Positions 44,940 to 57,532 of a stretch of 64,000 bases of DNA are shown here, piece after piece. The position numbers were made by a program, and so were the translations under genes. Origin of the DNA: Brachypterus glaber (lineage: Eukaryota > Arthropoda > Insecta > Coleoptera > Kateretidae); the NCBI GenBank assembly GCA_958510825.1, contig OY294049.1, positions 7,378,001 through 7,442,000 of the forward strand, read 5' to 3'. A model generated the notes under the pieces. That model was not told the origin of the DNA. It did not search any database and saw only the letters and a list, made by a program, of their open reading frames with translations. Position 1 is the first letter of the stretch. Each line of letters opens with the position of its first letter.

Positions 44940-45275
44940 TTTATTTTTGTCCGTCCGTATGTCCGTCCGATGTGACGATTTTTGTTAACACGAAACTCGA
45001 GAATGAATAATCCGATCGACTTGAAATTTTTAGAAAAAATCAAGTTCTATGAGGGGAAGATCCCTTTAGTTGTTTTTAAAAGTAATCCCCCCAAAAACAA
45101 AAAAGGGTTATAGGGGGTTAAGCTTTAAAAAAAAATCGAAAAAAGCTGAAAGAAAATCTCGAATAACGTAACTTTTTAACGAAAAATTATTTTTATTATA
45201 AGGATCGATTCTAACAATTTTGAAAGTAATCCTCCCAAAAACAAAAAAGTTATAAAGGGTTAAACTTTTTTAAAA
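44940..45275 (-). repeat. Family E repeat, inverted copy
   Basis: AAAGTAATCCCCCCAAAAAC at about 45080 and AAAGTAATCCTCCCAAAAAC at about 45222 give the same 143-bp period as 5435-5775, on the opposite strand. Just upstream lies GTCCGTCCG repeated with a short spacer (44949-44970) and a conserved-looking AACTCGAGAATGAATAATCC. Confidence 0.7.
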
Positions 45276-46120
45276 ACTGAAAAAACAGTAATATTACAAG
45301 AGGTAATGAAATTTTCGATAATTTTATTATGGTCCCATAAAATAATTTTTCTCAGTAATATTTCGTTATTAAAAGCTCGAGACCGAAATGAAAAAAATTA
45401 CTTTAGAGCAAAATTATTTTATGATGCCATAATAAAATTTTCTGAAAATTTCACTGCCTCAAGTGGACTTGACTATTTTACAAACCATCTAACAAAAAAA
45501 AGCATTTTTAAAACAAATGTTTATTACATGCAATTTTGTGTTAGTTAGTTATTTAGTTTTGCGTATCAAGCCAATCTTTTTAAATTTTCAAAAAACACGT
45601 GCTAAAAACAATTGCTATAAACTCAAACGAAAGAGTTGATATGTGGTTTTCAAGATAAATTACTGACAAAATAAGCTTATTAATTTTTTGCATTATCTAA
45701 TAAAAAATGGAAAAGTATGGATTTACACTTCTCAAATTCTTAGAGGAAGGTATTTTTTCCTAAATTAACTTGGCCTTTATATTTTTAAAAATTGATCAAG
45801 AAGTCCGTGATTTTGATAATTTTACACGTGAAAACATCAGTGTAATTCGAATCTGATTTGTTGAAAGTCAAAAAATAGAGGGATTGGATTGGTCTATTAT
45901 AAGTTGGTAAAATAGTCATTAAAAAAAAACAAAAATTCAAAAAAAAATCGTTTTTTGCAAAAAAATGTAATAAAAAAAATGAATTTTAAAAAAAGCTATC
46001 TCGATTTTTTATATTTTTTTTTTTTTGGAATTTTAAAGTGATACATTTATTCCTCTATCTCTTCAAAAGTAAAAATTCTTAAGTCTTCGAATGCATGTCA
46101 AGTTATTGTTGAATTTTTTG
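45276..46120. other. AT-rich intergenic sequence, nothing recognised
   Basis: No feature supported. Confidence 0.5.
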
Positions 46121-46128
46121 ATATATAG

Positions 46129-46241
46129 CCGTCGCAATTACTATAGACTATTGTGCCTCTCACTTGCTCGCATCCTGCCTTACGAAATTTAAGGCGTAAA
46201 GTTGAGAGCGCGCTCGTCTATAGTGAAAATTATTACTATAG
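46129..46241. mobile_element. Short MITE, family G, copy 2
   Basis: About 85% like 27470-27579 over its length, with the same flanks (TATAG before CCGT, ACTATAG at the end). Imperfect inverted ends: ACTATAGACTATTGTGCCTC against ACTATAGACGAGCGCGCTCT. Confidence 0.75.
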
Positions 46242-46249
46242 GACTTATA

Positions 46250-47340
46250 ATAACAGTTATTTACAGCTAATGTAAAACGTTGTAAAATATGACTGAATTT
46301 ACAACTAGGCTTTTAGGCGATTGGATCCTTTCCTGTCAAATATACGTGCATACATAGATGGTTCAATGAACACAACAAATAAACATCAGATTTATCAACA
46401 GATGCCGTGACGTTAACAACAATACCAGATATTAAACAAACGCTACATTATACAATTCAAAGTTACACTACACATAGAGGTATGATTGCTGAAAACAAAT
46501 AAGTAGGGAAGGTCGGGGACAGACAGATGTAACAAATTTTGCTTTAGAAGGCACTACAGCTTTAAAAATTATTCTTTGGATACCAAACTTGATACATGAA
46601 AGGATTAACATATCTTTTTTTTATTATACACTAGTATTTTAATTAAATTTATTTTAACAATAAACAAACAACTAGATCTGTTTGTTGTTGCTTTCGTCCC
46701 CGATAATGGGGCAATTGTAATAAGGGGTAGTGACAATTGTAACAATTTTTATAGCAAAATGTTTATAAGAAATTAAATAAAATATTTTTAACAGCTTTAT
46801 TATTATTAAAGATCTAAATTTTTAAATGCTTTATTATGTGTTATATTGAAAAAAAAATGAAAAAAAAAATGAAAAAAAAAATAAAAAAAAAATAAAAAAC
46901 TTACTTAAAACAAAAATAAATTAGGAACCAAGGGCATAATATTTAAAAAAAACACATTTTTCTGTAAGATAAAACATAAAAAAAAACACTTAATGAAAAT
47001 CCACCCCCACAAAGAGGGTTAAACTACCCCCCAAACACAAAAAAAAGTAGTAAATCATAAAGTATCTCAAGAAAAATCGAGTTAAAGGGATCCAGTAGGT
47101 TATGTTTAATAAAATGTGAGATAGTTTGGTATAAAATTCAATTCAAGTACCCCTAGTTAACCCTTTGTTTAAGCGGATGTTAGCGTCTAGAACAATAAAT
47201 CTTGCTTTTTGCACAACTTCATGACTAGACAAAAAATTTTAAGCACTTATACTTTACATTTTATCAATTCCAATCGAAGTTACAGATGTTAGAAAAAGAG
47301 GCTAAAAAACACTTTTTATATTTAGATTATAGTATATTCA
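46250..47340. other. Intergenic sequence, possible eroded element
   Basis: GGTCGGGGACAGACAGATGT at about 46510 and CGTCCCCGATAATGGGGCAA at about 46697 suggest parts of a TIR element with repeated AATTGTAAC-type words, but no end pair could be set. An A-rich run of GAAAAAAAAAT units lies at 46847-46900. Confidence 0.35.
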
Positions 47341-47348
47341 ACTTCAAG

Positions 47349-47462
47349 ATTCAGTAGAAGTAAATAAAAGAATCGCACACGCTGCAGCTGGAGCGTGGTT
47401 TCATTGGTTAAAAAACTCGAATGTTGCGAGTGTAGGGATGTTGAAAATTAAACAGGTCAGTA
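47349..47462 (+). repeat. Dispersed repeat family F, copy 2
   Basis: About 88% like 14267-14385. Confidence 0.75.
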
Positions 47463-47469
47463 CGTGAGC

Positions 47470-48420
47470 ACTTCCGATGAAGCGTGCGATGCATTGCAAT
47501 GGACCGTTATATAGAAATATTTTGTCCCACCCTGTCACTAAATCCGTTGTTTACACTTACTGTATTTTGAAGTTGAATATACTAAAGTAATCACTAATAG
47601 TATATTAAAGTACTAGTTTCATAACATACGTTTTTAGCGCACGAGTACAAGTTTAGAAAGTACTAGTACAATTTTTTCTATTTTGCTCTAAAATTTAAAA
47701 AACTTACATTTAAATTGATTTAGGGATTTTTGTTTTGGGTTGGCCTTACAGTTTACACTATGTTTAAAATTCTAAAAATAAATGATATTTTGATATATCA
47801 TCTCTTCTTTTTTCACTGCAATTAACCAGTCCACAATTGTAACACGGTAAAAAATAACCCAAACACAAAATTTTGTAAAAAATTAAACTTTAAATCGACA
47901 TTGACATTTGAGATAGGCTTTTGTATGTTGCCAACCCAACAGAAAAAAAAGTAGAGACCTCTTATGGGCCTATAAGAACAAGCAAAATGCGTGTGATTAT
48001 GAGCTTATAAGAGTCGCAAAATAGAACAAAAAAATATACAGTTTTGATATTCTGACAATAACTTTTCAAAACGTATCAAAGGTTCATGCTAAAATTGTTA
48101 ATTTTGACCTGACATATATTGTTAAGAAGACACATTTGTTATGGACGTTACAGAAATTATATTTACATTGTATAATCTTGATTTATCCTGCATATTCATA
48201 TTCTAAATGGTAAAGTTAATAAGCTATAACTTTACGCAGTTAAACAATGTTATACATAGTTGAATTTAATTTTATAATTTACATGTATCGCAGAGACCCA
48301 TCTCAAAATATTTAAGCTATTGCAAACTACCTTTTGCTTATAACTATAATTAGTTACCTACCTAACTGCTGCAATTTATTTCCAGTTTGGAATTCAAATT
48401 CTATGTAGGTACCTAGTCAA
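47470..48420. other. AT-rich intergenic sequence, nothing recognised
   Basis: No feature supported. Confidence 0.5.
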
Positions 48421-48423
48421 CAT

Positions 48424-49575
48424 ACAGGGTGTATTTGAAATAGAGTAGGAAATTTTAACAGGTGATTCTACATGATAAAATATGACAAAAAGTTCCTATA
48501 AACATATGTCTAAAAATGCGTCATAAGGGAGCTACGCCCCTTTGAAATTGGCTAAAAAATCGGTTTTTATTTAATAACTCAGGAACCCTTTGAGATATGT
48601 TAACGAGGTTTTGCACGTGAATTAATCCTAATAAGGCCCATCTTTGTATGTCATTTTTACGTACTTATTTAAACCAGGGGTGTGCGAAACGGGGGGGCCT
48701 TATCAGTTTTTTGTCCCAAACTTTTTTCTGTGTAACTTTTTTGCAATTTTATTTTTGAAATATGATTCCTCAGGTCAAAATACATAAAAAAAGGTACTCT
48801 TGTTGTATTACTGTAGGATTAAGGTGAAATTTCACGGTTCGAGGACGAAAAATTAAATACTAAAATGTCGAAAACCAAAATTTTAATGATGCAATGTTAT
48901 TCTACATCAAAAACTAAGAAAAAAAGTTTCCATACATGTAGGTCGAAAAAACGCTTTTAAAGCTACCATAGCCCTTTAAAAATGGTGCATATTTAGGAAA
49001 CCATAGCTCCATTAGGATTGATTTTTGCAAGTAACTGTATATGAGGTTTTTTTCTTAGTTTTTAATGTAAATTTGCCCTGCATCATTAAAATTTTAGTTT
49101 TTAACATTTTAGTATTTAATTTTTCGTCCTTGAACCGTGAAATTTCACCTTCAAATGAACTTTTCTCGAAAACGGTTAATCCTACAGTATTACAACAAGA
49201 GTACCTTTTTTTATGTATTTTGACCTGAGGAATCATATTTCAAAAATAAAATTGCAAAAAAGTTAGACAGAAAAAAGTTTGGGACAAAAAACTGATAAGC
49301 CCCCCCCCGTTTCGCACACCCCTGGTTGAAATAAGTACATGAAAATAACACACACAAACGGGCCTGGATAGGATCAGTTGACGTGCAAAACTTCGTTGAT
49401 ATATCTCAAAGGGTTCCTGAGTTATTAAATAAAATCCGATTTTTTTAGCCACTTTCAAAGGGGCGTAGCTCCCTTATGACGCATTTTTAGACAAATGTTT
49501 ATAGGAACTTTTTGTCATATTTTATGATGTAGAATCATTTGTTAAAATTTCCGACGCTATTTCAAATACACCGTG
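48424..49575. mobile_element. Family A fold-back element, about 1.15 kb
   Basis: The left arm (48424 to about 48935) begins TACAGGGTGTATTTGAAATA and is repeated inverted to 49573 (ending CTATTTCAAATACACCGTGA). The loop is about 100 bp. The outer right end has CACCGTGA in place of CACCCTGTA, so it is damaged. The paired open frames at 49012-49236 on both strands are shadows of the palindrome. The single-arm copies at 1284 and 52440 appear to be halves of this structure. Confidence 0.85.
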
Positions 49576-49631
49576 AGGAAACTAGAGGAAACGAATATCA
49601 AAATACACTACACAAATAAATATTTATTTAT

Positions 49632-49757
49632 AATACAAGGGCGAAAAGTTAAGGATTTCGATTGAGTAGGTTTTTAGAAGCCGAGGGCCGGCCGGTGGGG
49701 CCGGCCCGAGGGTAATAAACCTACTAAATCAAAATTTAACTTTTTGCCCGTGTATTA
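49632..49757. repeat. Hairpin with GC-rich loop
   Basis: Arms AATACAAGGGCGAAAAGTTA and TAACTTTTTGCCCGTGTATT, with inner GAGTAGGTTT/AAACCTACT, enclose GGGCCGGCCGGTGGGGCCGG plus CCCGAG. This loop is among the most GC-rich spots in the window. GGGCGAAAAGTT recurs inverted at 50267-50279. Confidence 0.75.
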
Positions 49758-49759
49758 TA

Positions 49760-51095
49760 CAATATTTGTTATTCGATTTATACTAAATTATTAAAATATA
49801 CTTAATTTTAAATTGCAAAGAATATTTCTTTTTACTGCCTTATTACTTATCTAGTTATCCATGACAAATGGCTATCCAATCAAATCGCTAAAAAAACAAT
49901 TGAATTGTTTCTTTTGGGTGCAGTTTCATTTTCAAACTAAAAAAGCTATAGCTTGGTGATTAATAGCTGTTAAAATGTCTCTGTTATGAAAATAATAATA
50001 CTTCTGAAACCGTTATATGAATATTATAAATATTGAAATTGATTTTACAATCAAAATTTGGTGTTTTTAATTTATTTTAGTGGGCGAATACAGATTAATC
50101 AGTTACCAGATATTTTGAAGTTATGTTATAAATGAAATTTTTATTTTGAATGAAATGATTATAATAACTGTATCTGGTAAAAAGAACAGTTAGTTTAAGA
50201 CCAAAAGTGACCAGAAGGTCATATTTCTTTATAAATATTACAGTAAAGGTCCTTGGCCCAAAGTTCAACTTTTCGCCCGTAAAACATGAACAAAAAGTGT
50301 CGCTTTTAGAATCAATCGAATAAAAAAGTTGTGTTCTTTTTCCACTTTAAATTTACTTACGGTTAGTAACTTTTTACACTATCATTACAACAAAAAAGTA
50401 CACGGTGTAATCTGCCTTCGACCCCTGATCAAATTAGGATTTTTTTTTTATATTATACTCAGTTTTAGCAACACTAAAAACTCCTACATTAATTTCACGA
50501 AAAAATTTATAATTAATTATAAATTATTGCCTACCGGAGTTGAATTGAAATATGTCCCCAAAAACAATGTTTAAGTAGTTCGTTAAAATACAAAGCTTAT
50601 TTTTTAAAAAGTAAAAAATAATATTTTAAAATATGTGTGTGACTATAAAATATTATTCTAGGTTAACAATGTTATTAAAGTTGTAAAAGCATATAATATA
50701 TCATATATTATTTTAATTTTATTTTTAAACTTTTTAAAATTTAACAAGCTATAGCTTCTAATGCTGGATTAGTTAATGTCCAGCAAAACTTTTCTTTATA
50801 GTTAATACTAAAATTTCTTAGACCTAAGTTTATTCACTGCAGCATAAGTACTTTAGAATTAGTTTTCATTTAAATCTCAACATTAACATAATTAAAACTT
50901 TTGGAAAACTAAAATTCTTTAAAAGTCAAAGAAGAAAATATCAAAAGTGGTTGATTTTTCTCATAATGGAATATAGCCTTAGTAATTGATAATTATAACA
51001 TATCCTTATTAGTAGATTTAAATGCAATGTGGATATATTTTCAATAGCTCAGTTAAATAATAAATATTTTTTAATAAATATAATTATTTTTATAA
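49760..51095. other. AT-rich intergenic sequence, nothing recognised
   Basis: No gene or element end, apart from the inverted partner of the hairpin arm near 50270. Confidence 0.5.
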
Positions 51096-51099
51096 TTAA

Positions 51100-52340
51100 T
51101 AGGTCTGCAAATTAATTCTCGGCCTTTTTCACCTTAATTAGTATTTTATTTATAAAAAAACAAATACAAACTCAATCAACAAAGTAATCTTCTTCACTTT
51201 CTAAACATTTTTGCTATCTTTCGGGCAGTTTTCGAATTCAGATCGAAAAAATTCTACCGGTTTTGACTCGATGAATTCATCTATGCTTTTCTAAAGTTCG
51301 TCGACTGTCTTAAATTGGGAATCCGCGAGATGGTACTGGAGAGATCGGAACATGTGAAAATCCGAAGGGGCCAAGTCTGGTGAATACGCCGCATGTGGGA
51401 GAATTTCCCAGCCTAACTCAGATCTCGGTATCTCGGGTATTCTTTGCGGTGTGAAGCCGTGCGTTATTTTGCAACAGAATTACCGTTCTCGTGCCACGGC
51501 CTGTAAAAGGTCTTTTATCCTCTAGCACTGTTCTCACACTCATCAGCTGATCACAGTAGCGCTCAGAATTTACAGTTTGACTAGATGGAAGCTACTCGTA
51601 GTAGATAAGGCATTTATAATCCCACCAAATGCACAGTAACACTTTTTTTGCGTGGGTGTTCGGTTTTGGAGTGCTTGTTGATGGTTCACCTGTACCCATG
51701 ATTTTCTCCTTTTAGGGTCATCCTAAAGAATCTAAGTGAAGATTTTATGCAAAAAATCCTTTCTCCTAAATCTCGAAAGCAAGGATAGTGATGTGTTATA
51801 GCGTCTGATTTTGTTATCGGCAGAGAGTTCATGGGGGATCCAACGAGACTCCTTGTGAATCATTCCAAGCTTCTTTAAAAGACAGGAAATAGCTTGGTGA
51901 GTCACTCCGAGTACATTAGCGAGTCCCTGTTGAGTTTGGCAAGGATTTTTGTTTAATAACTGCTCCAACTCCTCGTCTTCGACATTTTTTGGTTATCCAG
52001 GGCGCTCTTCATCTTTGAGGTTAAAATTTCCCTCTCGAAAGCGCTGGAACCACTTTGTGCACTTGTTGTACGATACAGCGTTTTGACCAATAGCAGAACA
52101 AATCATCTCTTTTGCTTCAGCCGCGTTTTTTTTTAATTAGAATGCAAACAGAAGGCAATGCCTTAAATGTTCGCGTACCGCTGATATCTTGGGTTCTGTG
52201 CGTAGTAGAAAAAAGTTTTATAGCTGGATTTAAAGCTTAAAGATGGCGTTACAGAATGCATGTGCCGCGGGAAAATTATTTAAATTTGAATCGCATTTAT
52301 GATCAGTAGAATTTAGGGTTGGAGAATTATTTTGAATTAA
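51100..52340 (-). mobile_element. Mariner transposon, full-length but dead
   Basis: About 1.24 kb, the normal mariner size. The left end is TAGGTCTGCAAATTAATTCT plus CGGCC. A degraded inverted partner, AGGGTTGGAGAATTATTTTG, lies at 52318-52337. Transposase remnants fill the element on the minus strand. Confidence 0.8.
51180..52204 (-). pseudogene. Mariner transposase pseudogene (DD34D type)
   Basis: On the minus strand the pieces run in normal mariner order. N-terminal HTH region: REHLRHCLLFAF, then LKKNAAEAKEMICSAIG, KWFQRFREGNFNLKDEERPG. Second helix-turn-helix and linker: TQQGLANVLGVTHQAISCLL, KESRWIPHELSADNK. Catalytic core: [10 protein letters not shown] with the first Asp, LLQNNARLHTAKNT where the second Asp is Asn, and YSPDLAPSDFHMFRSLQYHL with the third Asp. 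Several in-frame stops occur (after LLFAF, after ERPG, after HKIFT, after YYE, and near the C-terminus) plus at least one frame change around 51440-51470. The only long uninterrupted piece is 51732-51968. Cut-and-paste transposase in origin; clearly inactive. Confidence 0.9.
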
Positions 52341-52439
52341 AAAAAAAAATGGTAATGAATAAAGTTTGTTCAAATATTGAAGGGCAGTCTCTTTTTATGT
52401 GTTATTTCCTTACATTTTTGCAAATAATATTGTCTATGC

Positions 52440-53010
52440 ATACGCGGTGTATTTTTAATAGGGTCAATAATTTTTAGAGATGATTCTACATCAGAAAATA
52501 TGAAAAAGTTTCTATAAATATATGTCCAGAAATAAGTGATCTACGCCCATTTAAAAGAGACTAAAAAATCGGTTTTTATTTAATAATTTAGAAAGCTTTG
52601 AGCTATAGTAACAAGGTTTTCTATTAATATGGCCTATTATCTTATGTTATTTTCTTGTAGTTATTTTAATCAGGGGCGTACAAAACGAGGGGGCCTTATT
52701 AGTTTTTTACTCCAAAGTTTCTCCTGTATATCTTTTTGCGGATTAATTCTTAGAATAGTGTTCCTCAGGTAAAAATACATAAAAAAGGCACTCTTGTTGA
52801 AATACCGTAGGATAAACCGTTTTCGATAAAAATTCATTTGATGGTAAAATTTTACGTACCAACGAGCAAAAATTAAAAACTAAAATACTAAAAACTTAAA
52901 TATTAAATGCACATCAAAAACTAAAAAAAAAAGTTTCCATACATGTAGGTCGAAAAATCGCTTTTAAAGCTGCTATGACCCTTTAAAAATGATGCATGTT
53001 AGGAGAAAAT
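52440..53010 (+). repeat. Family A, diverged copy
   Basis: Follows family A in order from CGGTGTATTTTTAATAG through TCGGTTTTTATTTAATAA, GGGGGCCTTATTAGTTTTTT and ATACATAAAAAAGGCACTCT to TTTCCATACATGTAGGTCGA, at perhaps 75-80% identity with deletions. Confidence 0.75.
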
Positions 53011-53014
53011 AACT

Positions 53015-55085
53015 CCCCTGGGGTAGATTTTTGGAAGTACATTTATATAAAGTTATAAAAGTTTTTTTCTTAGTTAAAGCTCCTTCGTTATTTTTATAGA
53101 CTGTCAAACTAGACCCGAAACAGTCCTTTTATTAACCTACTAGCTCCAAATTGGCAACAGTCTTACTTCAGGTCCGGTTCGGTGGTTGCCAGAAGTGCTC
53201 TGCTTCAGGTCTAATTCAGGTTTTTTTGTATATATCTCAGTTGCGCTTCAAGCCTGCTCCTTATACGGCGAGAGACGATTTTCCACAACCGAATAACTTT
53301 TCTCGGAAAATAATATATTAATTTTAGTCATTGATAAAAAAGATTCCAATCAGTGTTTTAGTTTAAAACTTTTAAAGTTAGGCAAACGATATTTTATCTC
53401 TAATGGGACTCATTCTTTAGGGGCTTCTAAATGCATTAAGGCTAAGCAAAAGTACTGAAAATCCACTTATGCGAAATAAGATGCATTTATTCTGTAAAAC
53501 ACTATCTTTAAAATGCACATAATAGTAGGGTGAAGAGAAACAAAGCTCTTTTTCGAAAACGTAAAACGGGTAGGTAGCTCTAGGGGCTCGTTTATAAATG
53601 ATGTCACACTTTTAGAAGGGGGTTAGGGGTCCTAGAAGTTGAGACACTGTGACAGGGGGTGGGGGGGGGGGGAGAGTTGTAATCTGGTGTGACGTCACAA
53701 AATATATAAATAATATTCCCGGGGTTATTTAAATGGATGTTTAAATATTTATCCAAAAAAATTCTTCAGTAATCCTACATAAATGCCTTTATTTATTTTA
53801 AATTTCTTTGTGCAGGGTCACATATAGTATTTTCTTTTGTATCACAAAACAAAAAAAAAAGAAACTTGAAAATAAAAAGGTGCAGCCCAAAATTTTAAAT
53901 ATCTCGGAAACTAGTAAAGATAATAATTTTAGCCTAACTACAAAAAATGCTTAGACTTGGGCGTTCTGTTGGTAAAAAATACAACCTAGCGAGACATCTA
54001 GTTTGTGCCAAAAAAAGTGAAACGACTATTCTATGCTTTTTACAGATCTTTAAAATTTCTTTTAACATCCAAACCCATGGCATGGGTTTTTATATATAGT
54101 ATTTAACACTTTAACTGCCGTGTGATGTGTTTTTGATGTGTGCGCCGTGTGTGACAAAATGCAACACATGGCGTATATTAATTTATTTCATTCTCAGGCC
54201 GTATGTATTAATTTGTCACAAAACGTAATAAATAACGAATATGCATTATGTGACAGAAAATCGTTTGTTTTTTTTACGTTATTTAGTGGCTATTCGTTGA
54301 ATAACTTGTTTTGTCATAAAACATTAAAATTAAAAAATTACCTGGTTCAAATAGCAAAATTTCATAAAAATGGCACGCAGTTAAAGTGTTAACATTATAT
54401 CGTTTATGATTGAATCGTTTTTGAGCAACATTGAAGTTATGGTTGGGATTTAGTCAATTTTTAATATTTTTTGTTGAAAAAACATTTTTTCAATAAATGC
54501 ATCTACAATTTTTTCAATTTTTTTCAAAATGGTGGAAATATGTGGATCAAGTTTTTGCATCAGAAGCTAGATAAAAGTTCAGGCTTTCGTATTTGCATAG
54601 CTGAATTTAAATTGCCCTAAGTATATCAATCTTTTTTTTTTTTTTTTTTCATGAAAACATAGCATCTAGAACAAACATGAAGAATAACACTTAGTAATTA
54701 TTTTCAGGAAGAGGTTAAATTTTCAGCTTAAAAGTAGAGTATTTTTTGCTAGCCGATAAAACGAAGTTTAAGGTACAAGCAAATTAATTATGCCTTTAGG
54801 GAGACTAGAAACATGATTTCTACATGCATTGAAGTGTTATATAAACGATCTACTATTCGATTTTCGATTACAATAATTTTGTTTCCCCCTGTTTTGGCTA
54901 TTAATCTGGGAAATTCCAACACTGTGTGGCACCTTAAGATGAATTAATATGGAACCCAAATTTTGCAAACCTTATTTTTGTCTTAGATTGCATCCTAATA
55001 AACAGTGCATGGGGCTGTCATTTATTATGATTCTTCTCGTAAAATATTATTAAACTTTCTCCCAGATGGTCTTGAAATATTTCAT
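53015..55085. other. Intergenic sequence, nothing firmly recognised
   Basis: There is a poly(G) run of 14 at about 53658-53671 followed by GTGTGACGTCACAAAATAT, probably part of an eroded repeat, and a T-run at 54631-54649. The open frame 54138-54392 is not credited. No gene. Confidence 0.45.
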
Positions 55086-55297
55086 TAATACACTGATAAA
55101 AAGGATTTATTTGGATATGGCCAATTAAATTATTTGGTTGTGAGTAACAAATTTTACTTGAGTCAAATAAATATTTAGTTCATGTACACAAATATTTTAA
55201 TTTTAAAATGATTTATTAATCAGAACAAAATAGTTTATTTGACATAAATAAAATTTAATTGGCCATATTCAACCATATTTTTTTTTTACACAAATAA

Positions 55298-55422
55298 TAG
55301 TAATTATATACCAAGGTAGAAAAGACATTTTTTATAGCCGAGCGCATTAAATTTCGAGCTGCGTAGTAGCGAGGGATTTACGAGTGCGAGGCTATAATAG
55401 TCTTCTCCACCGTGGTTTATAT
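55298..55422. repeat. Hairpin with GC-richer loop
   Basis: ATACCAAGGTAGAAAAGACA with TATAGCCGAGCG, against inverted GCGAGGCTATAATAGTCTTC plus TCCACCGTGGTTTAT. The loop contains CGAGCTGCGTAGTAGCGAGG. Confidence 0.65.
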
Positions 55423-55731
55423 TATAGCTTTTTCACTACTAGCACTATTTAACTATTTTTATTCAATTAATAAATAACTTTTAAATAACAGAAATTATAT
55501 TTCTTTAAATTTTCATAAAAATCAAGTAGCATTGATCAATGACATTTGCTCAAATAAATACTTTGAACTGACGTTTAAAAATTTATTTTTTTTATTTTTT
55601 TTTTTTTTTTCATAATATTTAGCTAATTATTGATTGTATTAATTGGCAATAATTATAATTAATTATATTTAATAAATAAAAAGTTATTTTTTTGGATTTA
55701 GTTAGTAAAAGTTACACAAAGAACTGAGACA

Positions 55732-56089
55732 TACAGAGCGGTCCAAAAGTCACCCCCCCCCCTCTTAACTTTTGAACGAGTTTACATATCTACTTCAAAT
55801 TTAGAACCCATTTTCAACCCTATTTTAAACCCAAAAAAAAATGTTTAAAAAAAATAAAAAATATACAGTTAAATGGAGAATTTTATAAGCTTTAAAATGA
55901 TCTATCACACGATCCGCCTTTCCATTTAAAAAAATGTCGCCCCATGCCCACATTTTAAGAGCTAAAAGTATCAAATATATGCTTAAAGATAGTTTAAGTT
56001 GTCTTATTTAGGAGTTCTAAATTTGAAATCGATATCTCAACTCGTTCAAAAGTTAAGAGGGGGGGAGGTGACTTTTGGACCGCACTGTA
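55732..56089. mobile_element. MITE, TIR about 75 bp, TA-flanked
   Basis: Left CAGAGCGGTCCAAAAGTCAC, then a C-run, CTCTTAACTTTTGAACGAGT and TTCAAATTTAGAAC. The reverse complement of the right end is CAGTGCGGTCCAAAAGTCAC with the same continuation. Outer bases are TA on each side. It shares TATGCTTAAAGATAGTTTAA with the 536-bp duplication at 23.6-24.6 kb. No coding capacity. Confidence 0.9.
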
Positions 56090-56224
56090 TAAAATTTACT
56101 CCTACTAGGAGAGAATAAATTATCATTGCTATAGGAGAAGAAAATTGATTTCACAGTCTTAAAACATGATAAATAATGGTATGTTCTAAAGCTAGTAGTG
56201 AAAAATTGTTTTATCAGTGTCTTT

Positions 56225-57530
56225 GACAATTTTCAACAATAATAAAATTTTAAGTGTCTACCTTACTTTAAAATTTAAATTTAAAATTGCAATGTAATTC
56301 AAAAGCTATTGCCGATTTATGACTATTATTCGCAAAGTTTTCAACATTTTTATTAAAATTTATTAAAGGATTTGGATACTAAGTAAGGTGGGTAAGCCTA
56401 TTATTGCCATGTTAAGACATTTAGTTTTTTACTGCATTCAAATTTATTTGTAATAACCTGAAACTTTACTACATTAAACATAAACATATCTTTATTCTAA
56501 TGGGTAAAAAATAAACAATCTGTAGGAGCTTCAAAAAAATATATAATTGATTTTTAAAAAAGATTGTATACTGACAATATTAGGAACCCATGTCCCAAAT
56601 ATTACAAAAAATTAACACACTAATAAGAAAATATTGTGGCACAATAACAATTTCAGCTGTTTTTAGGTACAATTTGGGCACTTAAATAACAATTTGTCAT
56701 TTTTAATAAGCCTCACGTACTATCGATTACAATCTCATATGGCCCTGGGGATTCTCTTCGAATAAAAAGCAGAACTAAGATTAACCGAATTCTTCCTTAC
56801 TTTCCTTTCTTGTCCTTTTTTGTTTTTGCATTTTTTTTTGTCAACTACTTCGTATGGCAATATTAGGAAAACAGCTACTTGGACAAAATTACATTTGTCC
56901 TTCTTTATTGAGTGAAACGCAATATGGGCCAAAAAAAATGCCTACCTTATTACGTTTTTGCCCTCGATGCTACCTAGCTTGAGATAATCAGCACAATTTT
57001 GCAAGTTTTTATAGTGGAAGAGCACGAGATACGAACTGTTTTTTTGTGTACGCCTTAAGCAACTGGATACAAATGCATAATATTTACAGGCATCTTTTCG
57101 ATAAAATAGATATACTGGCAGTTTCATCTTTGACACAGAGGAAGAACTAACAAGTTTAAGAGGGGTTGGCAATATTAGGAACATAGCATTAATTGGCTAA
57201 CCTACCTTATAATGCATTAATATTACACAGTGCATGTCTAAAGGCCGACCCCTTTATATTTGAACTTTGCTTAAAAGATATTAACTTGAAATCTCGAAAT
57301 AACGTTAACAACCCATTCTGTACATTGTATTCTATGGCAAGCTAACATCCCTACTCTTAATTTCCCTACTCTATGACAACCCTACTCTGTAACATCTCTA
57401 CTCCACAATAACCCTTATTCGCACTATATGCACTGGATTAGCCACTTAATACTATATGAGTGGTTCGTGGAACAAAACTTTTTTCTTCTATTTAGTTTTA
57501 TATTTTTCCTTAGAAAGTGCTCGTCTATAT
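56225..57530. other. AT-rich intergenic sequence, nothing recognised
   Basis: Open frames at 56735-56932 and 56942-57184 show no recognisable domain, though both contain TTAGGAA-type words. A degenerate CCCTACTCT run lies at 57350-57400. Confidence 0.45.
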
Positions 57531-57532
57531 TA

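Larger units (their letters stand above)
55090..56220. mobile_element. Possible TIR element with nested insertions
   Basis: ACACTGATAAAAA at 55090 is matched by TTTTATCAGTGT at 56209-56220. TTTTTCACTACTAGC (about 55429) and GCTAGTAGTGAAAAA (about 56190) give a second inner inverted pair. A hairpin (55298-55422) and a TA-flanked MITE (55732-56089) lie inside. The outer pair is short, so the assignment is moderate. Confidence 0.5.

Noticed and set aside
51535..51560. CTGATGAG on the minus strand as a hammerhead core
   Set aside because: It lies in the mariner transposase coding remnant and has no GAAA partner or closing stems.
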